A stretch of DNA of 26,232 nt from JAUQQI01 sp040289115 (GCA_040289115.1 PSKS01000034.1:1-26232), one strand, 5' to 3'. Positions 8,475 through 16,637 are shown, counted from the stretch's first letter. Made by a program: numbers and translations. Notes: a model not told the origin generated them from the letters alone.

Positions 8475-8503
8475 ATTATATTCGCACCCCGCCTTAGCGT
8501 CAA
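8475..8503 (-). promoter_or_regulatory. Sigma70-type promoter of tRNA-Asn
   Basis: TTGACG (8498-8503) and TATAAT (8475-8480) are 17 nt apart on the minus strand, about 14 nt before the tRNA 5' end. The -35 box contains the TGA stop codon (8500-8502) of the upstream glycosyltransferase gene. Confidence 0.85.
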
Positions 8504-9282
8504 ATTTGGCGGTTCCGGACGGGCCGGGTAAGGCCGGCCTCAGGGTACCCACCGTTCCGATGGGTTAGGGGGCGGAGCCAGAGCCGCAGCCGGTATGAAA
8601 CGATGAGCTTGATCATCCGCAGGCCCACCATCAGGGCCTTGAGGCGGGAGCCGGTAATCTTTGACTGCCCAATCCGGCCCCGGTAATTTACCGGGATCTC
8701 GATGACCCGCAGGCCCGCGGCCAGTCCCAGGATTACCATCTCCGGCAGGAAGTGCGAACCCCCAACCGTAAACCGGCCCAGCAGCCGCTCCAGGGCCGGT
8801 CGGTGGATAAGGCGCAGCGTGCAGCCGCAGTCGGAAAGGGACGGGCCCCCAAAAAGGAGCTGCAAAAGCTTGGCCACCGCCCAGTTGCCCACCCGCAAAA
8901 ACCAGCCCATGTTGGCCTCCCGCCAGATGAGCTCCCGGGTCGTCCGGGTCCCCAGCACCAGGTCGAAATCTTCTGAATAGGCCAGAAGCTTCAGGATGTC
9001 CCGGGCGGTGAAGGTCCCGTCCGGTTCGGCCAGGATTATCAGGTCGCCCGTGGCCTCGGCCATTCCCCGCCGGAGGGCGAAGCCGAAGCCCTGATGGGAC
9101 TCCTTAACCACCCGCGCCCCGGCCCGGGCCGCCAGCTCCCCGGTACCGTCCGTCGAGTTATTGTCGACGACGATGACCTCGTCCACAAAGGGGGATGCCT
9201 TGAACTCCCGAACGGCGGCCTCGATGCCCGCCGCCTCGTTGTAGGCCGGAAAGACGACGGAAACCGTGCGTCCCTGATACAT
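8500..9282 (-). CDS. Family 2 glycosyltransferase (dolichyl-phosphate-sugar synthase-like)
   Basis: This 260-residue GT-A enzyme probably transfers a nucleotide-activated sugar to a polyprenyl phosphate or other membrane acceptor. The N-terminus has VVFPAYNEAAGI (9-20) and IVVDNNSTDGT (37-47). The DxD-like metal site is EPDGTF near 86-91. IPVNYRGRIGQSKI and a hydrophobic, basic C-terminal segment (ALMVGLRMIKLIVSYRLRLW) suggest membrane association but not the two full C-terminal helices of GtrB proteins. It closely matches the DPM1-type GT2 subfamily. It lies 10 nt after the HMG-CoA lyase gene and may be read through with the leucine operon, though its function looks unrelated. A lipid-linked sugar made here could feed the GT-C-like proteins at the left edge; that is inference. 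Confidence 0.88.
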   Translation of the reverse strand: MYQGRTVSVVFPAYNEAAGIEAAVREFKASPFVDEVIVVDNNSTDGTGELAARAGARVVKESHQGFGFALRRGMAEATGDLIILAEPDGTFTARDILKLLAYSEDFDLVLGTRTTRELIWREANMGWFLRVGNWAVAKLLQLLFGGPSLSDCGCTLRLIHRPALERLLGRFTVGGSHFLPEMVILGLAAGLRVIEIPVNYRGRIGQSKITGSRLKALMVGLRMIKLIVSYRLRLWLRPLTHRNGGYPEAGLTRPVRNRQI

Positions 9283-9292
9283 TGGCCCCGGC

Positions 9293-10213
9293 TTATGGGA
9301 CTGCCGCCGTCTGGCAAGCTTGAAAGTACCGGCTGGCCGGTGGCCGGTTGAGGACCCCCAAAATATACCTGGTGGCGTCCATCACCTTGGCCAGGTCAAC
9401 CCCGGTTTCGACGCCCATGCCGTGGAGCAGATAAAGTAGGTCTTCGGTGGCCAGGTTGCCGCTGGCCCCCGGCGCGAAGGGACAACCCCCCAGCCCGCCG
9501 GCCGAGCTGTCGAACACCGAGATGCCCATGAGCAGGCCGGTTAAAACATTGGCCAGGGCCGTGCCGCGGGTGTCGTGGAAGTGGAGGGCCAGCCGCTCCG
9601 CCGGAAGCTCCTTGAGCACACGGCCAACGGTCTCTTCCACTTGGCGGGGGGTTGCGACCCCGATGGTGTCCCCAAGGGAGACCTCGGCCACCCCAAGTTC
9701 TGCCAGTCGGGCCGCGACCGTGAGGACCTTTTCCGGGTCAACTTTCCCCTCGTAGGGGCAGCCGAAGCAGACCGAGATGTAGCCCCGGACCCAGAGGCCG
9801 GCCGCCCGCGCCTCCCGCACCACGTCGGCGATAACCTCAAGCGACCGGTCGATGCTCATGTTTATGTTCTTGAGGTTAAAGGTTTCCGAGGCGGCGGTGA
9901 AGACCGCGACCTCCCGGGCCCCGGCCTTAAGCGCCCGCTCTAGCCCCTTTAAGTTGGGAACCAGCACCGGATAGCGAACGCCGGGCCGGCGCCGGATCGC
10001 CCGGAACACCTCCTCGGCGTCGGCCAGCTGGGGCACGGCCCTGGGACTGACGAAGGAGGTCGTTTCGACCGCTTCAAAGCCGGCTTCCGAAAGCAGTTCG
10101 ATAAACCGGACCTTGGCTCCGGTGGGTACGAACCCCGCCTCGTTCTGGAGGCCGTCCCGGGGCCCCACCTCCACGACCCTCACCCGACGGGGAATCGCCG
10201 AAAAGAGTCCCAC
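9293..10213 (-). CDS. liuE: Hydroxymethylglutaryl-CoA lyase
   Basis: This 306-residue TIM-barrel enzyme splits HMG-CoA into acetyl-CoA and acetoacetate, the last step of leucine breakdown. EVGPRDGLQNE near the N-terminus holds the catalytic R19-D20 pair. Metal-binding LHFHDT lies near residues 205-210, and GGCPFAPGASGN carries the catalytic cysteine C244 in the flexible loop. This combination separates it from isopropylmalate synthase and homocitrate synthase. Length is normal. The start is GTG 10213, with GGAGG eight bases upstream. It is 12 nt downstream of the biotin carboxylase subunit gene in the same operon. Confidence 0.95.
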   Translation of the reverse strand: MGLFSAIPRRVRVVEVGPRDGLQNEAGFVPTGAKVRFIELLSEAGFEAVETTSFVSPRAVPQLADAEEVFRAIRRRPGVRYPVLVPNLKGLERALKAGAREVAVFTAASETFNLKNINMSIDRSLEVIADVVREARAAGLWVRGYISVCFGCPYEGKVDPEKVLTVAARLAELGVAEVSLGDTIGVATPRQVEETVGRVLKELPAERLALHFHDTRGTALANVLTGLLMGISVFDSSAGGLGGCPFAPGASGNLATEDLLYLLHGMGVETGVDLAKVMDATRYILGVLNRPPASRYFQACQTAAVP

Positions 10214-10225
10214 CTGGATACCTCC

Positions 10226-12181
10226 TTACTCTAGGTCGAGGAGCACCGCCCCCTTGGGAACCCGGTCTCCCTCCCGGAAGTAAACCCGGCGGACGGTCCC
10301 GGACCGGGGCGCATGCACCACGTGCTCCATCTTCATCGCCTCCAGCACGGCCACCGGCTGCAGGGTCTCGACCCGGTCGCCCTCCCGGACCCGCAGTTTA
10401 ACCAGGAGCCCGGGCAGTGGGGCCACAAGGCCCTCGAAAGCCCCCACCCTGCCCCCAAGAGTCTCAACCCCGGCCTCGGCCCGGCGGTCCATCTCGAAAA
10501 CGTAGCGGTGCCCGGCGCAGAAAACTTCGATACCCGATGGGGTGGAAACCGCCCAGAGCACCCTTCTTTTGGAACCCATCTCGACGGTAAACCGTCCCGG
10601 CCGATCCGGGTTGGACCTTACCCCGAAGACGCCGGCGTCAGATTCCACCTGCCAGATCCCTTCCCCCAGCCGCCGGACGGCGGCCCCAAGGGGGCGGCCC
10701 TGGTAGGAGAGGCGCACCGGAACCGGCATTCCCGGAAGCCGCCAGGCCTCGGCCAGCCAGGGGGCTTTCGGTTGCGGCCCTTTAAGGCCTAAAACTGCTG
10801 CCACCGCCGCGGCCTCCCCAGGTGGGGCTTCCGGGAGAGCATACCTGTCGAAGTGGGTTTCGATAAAGCTGGTAAAGGTCGAGCCGGCCTGAAAGTCCGG
10901 ATGGCTTGCAACGTCCAGCAGAAAGCCGATGTTGTTGGCCACCCCCAAAACGGCGTACCGGCCCAAGGCCCACCGCAGGCGGGCTACAGCGGCCGGCCGG
11001 TCCGGGCCGAAAACGAGGAGCTTGGCCAGCATCGGGTCGTACTGGAGGCTCACCGTCATCCCGGCCTCGACCCCGACGTCGTTGCGGATGCCGGCCCCCA
11101 TCGGCGGCTCAAAAACCAGCAGCTTCCCTTCCGCCGGAAGGAAGCCGGCCGTGGGGTCCTCGGCGTAGATTCGGGCCTCGATGGCGTGGCCTCGCAGGTA
11201 GACCTCTTCCTGGCGGAGGGGTAACCTTTGGCCGGCGGCCACCAGGAGCTGGAGTTGGACCAGGTCGAGGCCGGTCACCAGCTCCGTGACCGGATGCTCC
11301 ACTTGCAAGCGGGTGTTCATTTCCAGAAAGTAAAAGTCTCCCTCGGGGCCCACCAGAAACTCCACCGTGCCAGCGTTCACGTACCCTACCGCCCGGGCAA
11401 AGGCCAACGCCGCCTCGGTTATCTGCCGCCGCAGTTCTGGCCCGACCCCCGGCGCCGGGGCCTCCTCGATGACTTTCTGGTGGCGGCGCTGGATGGAGCA
11501 TTCCCGCTCGAAAAGGTGCAGGATGTCGCCGTGGGCGTCGGCCAGGACCTGTACCTCCACGTGGCGGGCCGGACTGATAACCTTTTCCAGCAGGAGGCGG
11601 GGGTCACCGAAAGCCCCCAGGGCCTCCCGCCGGGCGCTTTCCAGGGCCTGGGGCAACTCTGCGGGGGTACGGACCAGCCGCATCCCCCGCCCCCCACCCC
11701 CGGCGGCGGCCTTTATCATCACCGGGAAACCAAGCCTTTCGGCCGCCTCAAGAAAGGCCCGGTCCGACTGGTCGTCCCCATCATAACCGGGAACGGTGGG
11801 AATTCCGGCCCGGCGGGCGACCTGCTTAGCCTGCACCTTATCCCCGGCCAGCCGGATGGCCCCAGGTGGGGGACCCACGAAGGTAAGGCCGGCGGCGGCG
11901 CAGGCGGCCGCAAAGTCCGGGTTTTCCGCCAAAAACCCGTAACCGGGGTGGACGGCGTCGGCCCCGACCCTAAGGGCGATTTCGATGATGTGGGGTCCGT
12001 TCAAGTAGCTGGCCTCGGGAGCCGCCGGGCCCACCTCGTAGGCCTCGTCGACCCACCGGGTGTGGGGAGCACCCCGGTCGGCTTCGGAGAAGATTCCCAC
12101 CGTTTTGAGGCCCAGTTCCTGGCAGGCTTGGGCCACCCGGACGGCTATCTCGCCCCGGTTGGCGATGAGGACCTTCCTCAC
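10226..12181 (-). CDS. liuD: Methylcrotonyl-CoA carboxylase biotin carboxylase/carrier subunit
   Basis: In order, this 651-residue protein has a biotin carboxylase N-lobe (KVLIANRGEIAVR), an ATP-grasp domain with the glycine-rich loop AAAGGGGRGM, the catalytic ERECSIQRRHQK and MNTRLQVEHPVTE blocks, a C-lobe, a linker/BT region (about 455-575) and a biotinyl domain at the C-terminus. The biotin lysine is K617 in EAMKMEH. It carboxylates its own biotin with bicarbonate and ATP and hands the carboxyl group to the partner carboxyltransferase. Acetyl-CoA carboxylase and propionyl-CoA carboxylase share this layout; the adjacent liuB and liuC genes point to methylcrotonyl-CoA. GTG 12181 overlaps the previous stop by four bases (GTGA), implying translational coupling. 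Confidence 0.93.
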   Translation of the reverse strand: MRKVLIANRGEIAVRVAQACQELGLKTVGIFSEADRGAPHTRWVDEAYEVGPAAPEASYLNGPHIIEIALRVGADAVHPGYGFLAENPDFAAACAAAGLTFVGPPPGAIRLAGDKVQAKQVARRAGIPTVPGYDGDDQSDRAFLEAAERLGFPVMIKAAAGGGGRGMRLVRTPAELPQALESARREALGAFGDPRLLLEKVISPARHVEVQVLADAHGDILHLFERECSIQRRHQKVIEEAPAPGVGPELRRQITEAALAFARAVGYVNAGTVEFLVGPEGDFYFLEMNTRLQVEHPVTELVTGLDLVQLQLLVAAGQRLPLRQEEVYLRGHAIEARIYAEDPTAGFLPAEGKLLVFEPPMGAGIRNDVGVEAGMTVSLQYDPMLAKLLVFGPDRPAAVARLRWALGRYAVLGVANNIGFLLDVASHPDFQAGSTFTSFIETHFDRYALPEAPPGEAAAVAAVLGLKGPQPKAPWLAEAWRLPGMPVPVRLSYQGRPLGAAVRRLGEGIWQVESDAGVFGVRSNPDRPGRFTVEMGSKRRVLWAVSTPSGIEVFCAGHRYVFEMDRRAEAGVETLGGRVGAFEGLVAPLPGLLVKLRVREGDRVETLQPVAVLEAMKMEHVVHAPRSGTVRRVYFREGDRVPKGAVLLDLE

Positions 12182-12978
12182 GGCTCAACCCAGGGGGGCA
12201 GGCGACGCTCTAGAAAGGCCCGGATCCCGGCCTGGCCCTCCTCGCTCACCCGCAAGCTAGCGATCAGCTCGGCGGTGTATTGGCGGACGGCTGCCGGGTC
12301 CATTCGGGGGACCTCCAGGGCCAGCCGCTTGGCGGCCTCCACCGCCAGGGGTCCGCCCCGGCGGATGTGACCGATGACGTTTTCGACGGCGGCGTCCAGC
12401 TCCTGGGCGTCCACCACCTTGTGAACCAGGCCGAGTTCACGGGCCCGCTCGGCGTCGATGGCCTCCCCGGTTATGAAGAGGGCCCGGGCATGGCCCTGGC
12501 CCACCTTGCGGATGACGTATGGTGAGATAATAGCCGGTACGATCCCCAGCCGGACCTCGGTGAGGCTGAAGCGGGCCTCCCGGACGGCGATGGCGATGTC
12601 GCAGGCCGCAATCAAACCGATCCCCCCGGCGAAGGCCGACCCGTTCACCCGGGCTACCACCGGCTTGGGGCAGTTTTCCACCGCCTCCAGCATATCGGCC
12701 AGCCGGAGGGCGTCGGCCACGTTCTCCTCAAAGCTCCAGCCCAGGGCCGCCTGCATCCAATTAAGGTCGGCCCCGGCGCAGAAGGTCCGGCCCCGGGCGC
12801 CGATGACTACCACCCGCACGTTGGGCATCGTCGCCGCATCCTGGATGCAGCGCCGGATGGAGTCCATCGTCTCCCCGTTTAGGGCGTTGTGCACCTCCGG
12901 CCGGTTGATCCAGACCCACAGGACATCCTTGTCCCGTTCCACCGCCAGATGCGGGTAGGTTGGTGCTGCCTCCTGCAT
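12178..12978 (-). CDS. liuC: Enoyl-CoA hydratase/isomerase family, probable methylglutaconyl-CoA hydratase
   Basis: This 266-residue crotonase-fold protein would hydrate 3-methylglutaconyl-CoA to HMG-CoA. The oxyanion-hole segments are FCAGADLNWM (67-75) and FAGGIGLIAACD (116-127). The two acidic catalytic positions correspond to E134 (VREARF) and E141 (TEVRLGIVPAI). The LNWM stretch and the IVPAIISPYV block are what I expect of LiuC-type hydratases rather than generic crotonases, and its place between the two carboxylase subunits supports this. The start is ATG 12978 with a GAGGG-like site upstream. A 50-nt gap separates it from the carboxyltransferase gene. Confidence 0.88.
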   Translation of the reverse strand: MQEAAPTYPHLAVERDKDVLWVWINRPEVHNALNGETMDSIRRCIQDAATMPNVRVVVIGARGRTFCAGADLNWMQAALGWSFEENVADALRLADMLEAVENCPKPVVARVNGSAFAGGIGLIAACDIAIAVREARFSLTEVRLGIVPAIISPYVIRKVGQGHARALFITGEAIDAERARELGLVHKVVDAQELDAAVENVIGHIRRGGPLAVEAAKRLALEVPRMDPAAVRQYTAELIASLRVSEEGQAGIRAFLERRLPPWVEP

Positions 12979-13028
12979 TATGCCCAGCCCTCAAAAGCTT
13001 CTGCCCCGTCGGGTGCCTGGCCCCAAAG

Positions 13029-14642
13029 TTACATCCGGAAGACCCCCATAAATTCGGGGCCCGGAATGGGCGCATTCAGGGCCGCCGAAAGGGCCATGCC
13101 CAGCACCCGGCGGGTATCGACCGGGTCGATTATACCGTCATCCCAGAGGCGGGCGGTGCTGTAGTAGGGGCTGCCCTCGTAATCGTAGCGCGCCAGGATG
13201 GGGGCCATAAAGGCCTGCTGTTCCTCCTCCGTCATGGTCTGTCCCTGGGCCCGCAGCGCCTCCAGCCGAATCGTAAGGAGCACGCTGGCCGCCTGCTGAC
13301 CGCCCATTACCGATATCCGGGCATTGGGCCACATCCAGAGGAACCGGGGCGAATAGGCCCGGCCGCACATAGCGTAATTGCCCGCCCCAAAAGAGCCCCC
13401 GATGATGATGGTGAACTTGGGCACCTGGGCATTGGCCACGGCCATCACCATCTTAGCCCCGTCCTTGGCAATGCCCCGGTTCTCGTATTCTTTGCCCACC
13501 ATAAATCCGGTTATGTTCTGTAGAAACACCAGGGGAATGCGCCGCTGACAGCAGATTTCGATAAACTGGGCCCCTTTTAGGGCGCTCTCCGAGAAGAGCA
13601 CCCCGTTGTTGGCCACAATTCCCACCGGGTAGCCGTAGATCCGGGCAAACCCGCAGACTAAGGTGTCGCCGTAAAGGGGCTTGAATTCGTGAAAGCGGCT
13701 GCCGTCGGTGATGCGGGCGATAACCTCCCGGACGTCGAAACTGCGGCGCAGGTCCCGGGGGACGATCCCGTAGAGCTCGGTCGGGTCGTAGCGGGGTTCC
13801 TCCGGCTCAGTGATTTCCCAGGGCAGGTCGGGTTTCTTGCCGGGAAGGTTGGCGATGATCTCCCGGGTGATGGCCAGGGCATGCTCGTCATCCTGGGCGT
13901 AGTGGTCGGTGACACCGGAGATCCGGCAGTGGACGTCGGCCCCGCCCAGCTCCTCGGCCGAAACCTCCTCGCCCGTGGCGGCCTTGACCAGGGGCGGCCC
14001 GCCTAGAAAGACCGTTCCGGTCCCCCGGACGATAACCGTCTCGTCGCTCATGGCCGGCACGTACGCCCCGCCGGCGGTGCATGGACCCATCACCACCGCA
14101 ATTTGGGGTATCCCCTGGGCCGACATTCGGGCCTGGTTGTAAAAGATCCGGCCGAAGTGGTCCCGGTCGGGGAAAACTTCTGCCTGGAGGGGCAGGTACG
14201 CCCCGCCCGAATCGACTAGGTAGACGCAGGGAAGCCGGTTCTGCTCGGCGATCTCCTGGGCCCGAAGGTGCTTTTTGACCGTCATCGGGAAATACGAGCC
14301 CCCCTTGACGGTGGCGTCGTTGGCCACCATCATTACCTCCCGGCCGTGGACAACGCCGATCCCCGTGACGATGCCAGCCGATGGGGCCTCGTTATCGTAC
14401 ATGTCCCAGGCGGCCAGTGGGCTCAGCTCCAGGAAGGCGGTCCCGGGGTCGATGAGCCGTTCGATGCGCTCCCGGGCCAGGAGTTTGCCCCGCTTCCGGT
14501 GGCGGGCCACTGCCTCCGGCCCCCCGCCCTGCCGGACCTTTTCCAAGCGCTGGCGCAACTCGGCCACCAGGGCCTCCATGTAGGCCTTGTTTTCCCGGAA
14601 TTCGGTCGAGTTGGGGTCGACGCGGGTTGGAAGGAGCCCCAT
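13029..14642 (-). CDS. liuB: Methylcrotonyl-CoA carboxylase carboxyltransferase subunit
   Basis: This 537-residue protein is a full-length two-lobed carboxyltransferase of the ClpP/crotonase fold. It moves the carboxyl group from biotin to 3-methylcrotonyl-CoA. Typical MCC-beta blocks include the N-terminal helix ENKAYMEALVAELRQRLEK, FPDRDHFGRIFYNQARMSAQG, GPCTAGGAYVPAMSDE in the first lobe, and GSFGAGNYAMCGRAYSPRF with MGGQQAASVL in the second. This pattern fits methylcrotonyl-CoA carboxylase better than propionyl-CoA carboxylase; geranyl-CoA carboxylase is a less likely alternative. ATG 14642 begins 2 nt after the DUF2203 stop codon. The partner subunit is encoded two genes downstream. Confidence 0.94.
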   Translation of the reverse strand: MGLLPTRVDPNSTEFRENKAYMEALVAELRQRLEKVRQGGGPEAVARHRKRGKLLARERIERLIDPGTAFLELSPLAAWDMYDNEAPSAGIVTGIGVVHGREVMMVANDATVKGGSYFPMTVKKHLRAQEIAEQNRLPCVYLVDSGGAYLPLQAEVFPDRDHFGRIFYNQARMSAQGIPQIAVVMGPCTAGGAYVPAMSDETVIVRGTGTVFLGGPPLVKAATGEEVSAEELGGADVHCRISGVTDHYAQDDEHALAITREIIANLPGKKPDLPWEITEPEEPRYDPTELYGIVPRDLRRSFDVREVIARITDGSRFHEFKPLYGDTLVCGFARIYGYPVGIVANNGVLFSESALKGAQFIEICCQRRIPLVFLQNITGFMVGKEYENRGIAKDGAKMVMAVANAQVPKFTIIIGGSFGAGNYAMCGRAYSPRFLWMWPNARISVMGGQQAASVLLTIRLEALRAQGQTMTEEEQQAFMAPILARYDYEGSPYYSTARLWDDGIIDPVDTRRVLGMALSAALNAPIPGPEFMGVFRM

Positions 14643-14644
14643 CT

Positions 14645-15046
14645 TTACCAGTCGATGGGCCGCCGGCCGGCGAAACCCGTATCCAGCTCGTGCCAGTAGG
14701 CTACCCGGGATTCACCAAGCCGCCAGCAGAGGTAGATGGGACGGCCGTTGCGCAGCGCGGGGAAGTCCACCAGCCCCAGCTCCAGGTCCTTGACCTCGCA
14801 GCCCAGGGCCTCAATCTGCCCCACCAGATCCCGGATCTCCTCCGCCAGCCGCTGGGACCGACGGGTATCGGCCCCCAGGTTCGCCAGCGGTAGGTGGCCG
14901 TTGCTTCGAACCTTCCACTGCCAGGCAGCTATCCGGCCCTGAACCTCTAAAAGCTCCTGGTTCACTTGCTGGAGCCGCCGCATGAGCGGCTCGATCTCGG
15001 GCAGAAGGGCATTAACCTCCTCGACGGTGAAAAACTTCGCGGGCAT
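14645..15046 (-). CDS. DUF2203 family protein
   Basis: This soluble protein of 133 residues opens with AKFFTVEEVNALLPEIEPLM and has a helical middle likely to form a coiled coil. It ends with the family signature GLVDFPALRNGR...LCWRLGE...YWHELDTGFAGRRPI. These match DUF2203, which has no established function that I know of. I prefer ATG 15046, which follows the dehydrogenase stop by 5 nt. An upstream TTG at 15064 would add six residues and overlap that gene by 13 nt, and has no ribosome site. Its position inside a leucine-degradation operon, tightly packed on both sides, suggests co-expression. Confidence 0.85.
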   Translation of the reverse strand: MPAKFFTVEEVNALLPEIEPLMRRLQQVNQELLEVQGRIAAWQWKVRSNGHLPLANLGADTRRSQRLAEEIRDLVGQIEALGCEVKDLELGLVDFPALRNGRPIYLCWRLGESRVAYWHELDTGFAGRRPIDW

Positions 15047-15051
15047 CCCGC

Positions 15052-16221
15052 CTATTCCAGCCAAGAAAGTCTGGACAGCTCCGAGGGAAGCCGCCGGCCG
15101 ATGACCAGCCGCTGGACCTCGGACGTACCCTCCCCGATGGTCAGGATTTTGGCGTCCCGGTAGAGGCGGGCCACCGGGCCGTCCTCGATAAAGCCTAAGC
15201 CGCCATGGATTTGCACGGCCGCCTCGGCCGCCCGGACGGCCAGCTCTGAAGCGAAGAGTTTGGCCATGGCCGCCGCCGTGGTGTAGGGCTCGCCCCGGTC
15301 CTTAAGGTAGGCCGCCTTGTAGGTTAGAAGCCGGGCGGCCTCCAGGCCCACGGCCAGGTCCACCAATTTGAACTGGACGGCTTGGAACTCGTAGATGGGC
15401 TGCCCGAACTGGCGTCGGTTCCGGGCGTACTCCAGGGAGGCCTCCAGGCAGGCCTGGGCCAGGCCCACTGACATCGCGGCGATACCGATGCGACCGCCGT
15501 CTAGGGTGATCAGTGCCTGTTTGAAGCCCGCTCCCCGCTTACCGAGGAGGTTCTCCGCCGGGACGACGCAGTTGTCGAAGACCACCTCATGGGTGTCCGA
15601 GGCCCGCCACCCGAGCTTTTTATACGGCGGGCCCACCCGCAGCCCCGGGGCATCCCTCGGGACGATTATGTTGCTGATTTCTCGGCGGTCGTCCGCTTTC
15701 CCCGTGGCCACGGTGGTCACAAGGAACCCAGTGATGGGGGTGCCGGAGTTGGTGATGAAGGCTTTGGTGCCGTTGATCACCCAGCGGTCCCCTTCCAGAA
15801 CGGCCCGGGTCCGGACGGCGCCGGCGTCGGAGCCGGCTTCAGGCTCGGTGAGGGCGAAGGCCCCCAGCATCTGCCCGGCGCAGAGGGGCGGCAGCCAGCG
15901 GCGCTTTTGCTCCTCGTTTCCGAACATGTTAATGGGGGCGCCGGCCAGGGTAACCCCAGCCGAGACGGTTACGGCCAGGCTGGAGTCGACCCGGGCCAGC
16001 TCCTCGATGACGATGGCCAGGCTGAGGGTATCGCCCCCGGACCCGCCGTAGGCTTCGGGAATGGTGAGGCCCAGCAGGCCCACCTCCCCCAGCCGTCTGA
16101 CCAGCTCCAGGGGGAAACGGCCGGTTTCGTCCAGCTCCCGGCTTACGGGCCTGACCTCCCGCTCGGCAAACTCCCGCACCAGCCGCCGGATTGCGCGGTG
16201 TTCCTCGCCGACCAACTCCAT
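15052..16221 (-). CDS. Acyl-CoA dehydrogenase (liuA position, short-chain-type catalytic residue)
   Basis: This 389-residue flavoenzyme oxidises an acyl-CoA to its 2,3-enoyl form and passes electrons to ETF. Landmarks are AFALTEPEAGSDAG (121-134) for FAD/substrate binding, NRRQFGQPI (268-276), and IHGGLGFIEDGPVARLYRDAK (from 338). It heads a leucine-type operon, where isovaleryl-CoA dehydrogenase is expected. However, the C-terminal motif reads TIGEGTSE with E364 at the position used by short/medium-chain dehydrogenases. The helix position that carries Glu in isovaleryl-CoA dehydrogenase is G243 (LDGGRIG). The substrate could therefore be butyryl-, isobutyryl- or 2-methylbutyryl-CoA, or isovaleryl-CoA with the other base. 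The start is ATG 16221, with GGGG-TTAGG upstream. Confidence 0.93.
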   Translation of the reverse strand: MELVGEEHRAIRRLVREFAEREVRPVSRELDETGRFPLELVRRLGEVGLLGLTIPEAYGGSGGDTLSLAIVIEELARVDSSLAVTVSAGVTLAGAPINMFGNEEQKRRWLPPLCAGQMLGAFALTEPEAGSDAGAVRTRAVLEGDRWVINGTKAFITNSGTPITGFLVTTVATGKADDRREISNIIVPRDAPGLRVGPPYKKLGWRASDTHEVVFDNCVVPAENLLGKRGAGFKQALITLDGGRIGIAAMSVGLAQACLEASLEYARNRRQFGQPIYEFQAVQFKLVDLAVGLEAARLLTYKAAYLKDRGEPYTTAAAMAKLFASELAVRAAEAAVQIHGGLGFIEDGPVARLYRDAKILTIGEGTSEVQRLVIGRRLPSELSRLSWLE

Positions 16222-16230
16222 CCTAACCCC

Positions 16231-16260
16231 AGTTTAGTAACCCCGTTTTTAGCCTGTCAA
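16231..16260 (-). promoter_or_regulatory. Candidate promoter of the leucine-type operon
   Basis: A perfect -35 TTGACA (16255-16260) is followed after 18 nt by TAAACT (16231-16236), a 4/6 match to the -10 consensus. Initiation would fall about 3 nt before the dehydrogenase ATG, giving a nearly leaderless transcript. The -35 box is convincing; the -10 is weak. Confidence 0.5.
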
Positions 16261-16477
16261 ATTGGGCCCCAGCGGCTTAGGGTGTCCGGTTGGTTGTGGG
16301 GATCCTACGGCCGTGCACCCCTACAGCCTAGGGGAATAAAAGCCCTGCTGGAACGGGCGAAATGGAGCCTGGGCCGCAGGCGGGTCGGCAGGCAGAAGTC
16401 TCAGGCTTCGCCCGGTGGGGAAATTTCCCGGCCGGTAACATGCCCTGGGCCAGCGCCTGGCCGGCGCTGGGCAGCGG
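16261..16477. other. Gap between the cas operon and the leucine operon
   Basis: Apart from the promoter and the nucleotidyltransferase remnant described separately, I see only a small inverted repeat CCCCTA-CAGCC-TAGGGG (16318-16334) without a T-run. There is no CRISPR repeat, RNA gene or credible coding frame. Confidence 0.5.
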
Positions 16478-16637
16478 TCAGGGCCGCTCGGATGCCTCCA
16501 GCGGGATAAGGATGTCGGCGTCGCTGCCTGGCATGGTCCTCGGCCAGGGAGCCCAAAAGGTAGACCGCCCGGACCCTGGGCCGTTCTTGAACCGGCCGCC
16601 GGGCAGCCCCGTTTAGCCGCTCATCGGCCGCATTCAA
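16478..16637 (-). pseudogene. Frameshifted remnant of an MNT-type nucleotidyltransferase
   Basis: A frame from TTG 16637 reads ...PRVRAVYLLGSLAED, the start of the minimal nucleotidyltransferase fold with its GS motif. It then loses register. One base over, the sequence resumes as MPGSDADILIPLEASERP, supplying the expected G-S-D-x-D metal-binding motif, and stops at TGA 16478-16480. The two halves together match the N-terminal third of MNT-domain proteins (MntA/KNTase-like), about 100-140 residues when intact. One inserted base or two lost bases, plus a premature stop, make it inactive. It lies about 80 nt beyond the cas2 stop. MNT proteins are often antitoxins paired with HEPN toxins, but no HEPN gene is visible. 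Confidence 0.55.

Noticed and set aside
11228..12370. 380-codon plus-strand open frame
   Set aside because: It lies opposite the liuD/liuC coding sequence and has no family-like sequence; long antisense frames are expected in GC-rich DNA.
16318..16334. Intrinsic terminator for the cas operon
   Set aside because: The CCCCTA/TAGGGG hairpin has no T-run on either strand and lies about 400 nt beyond cas2.
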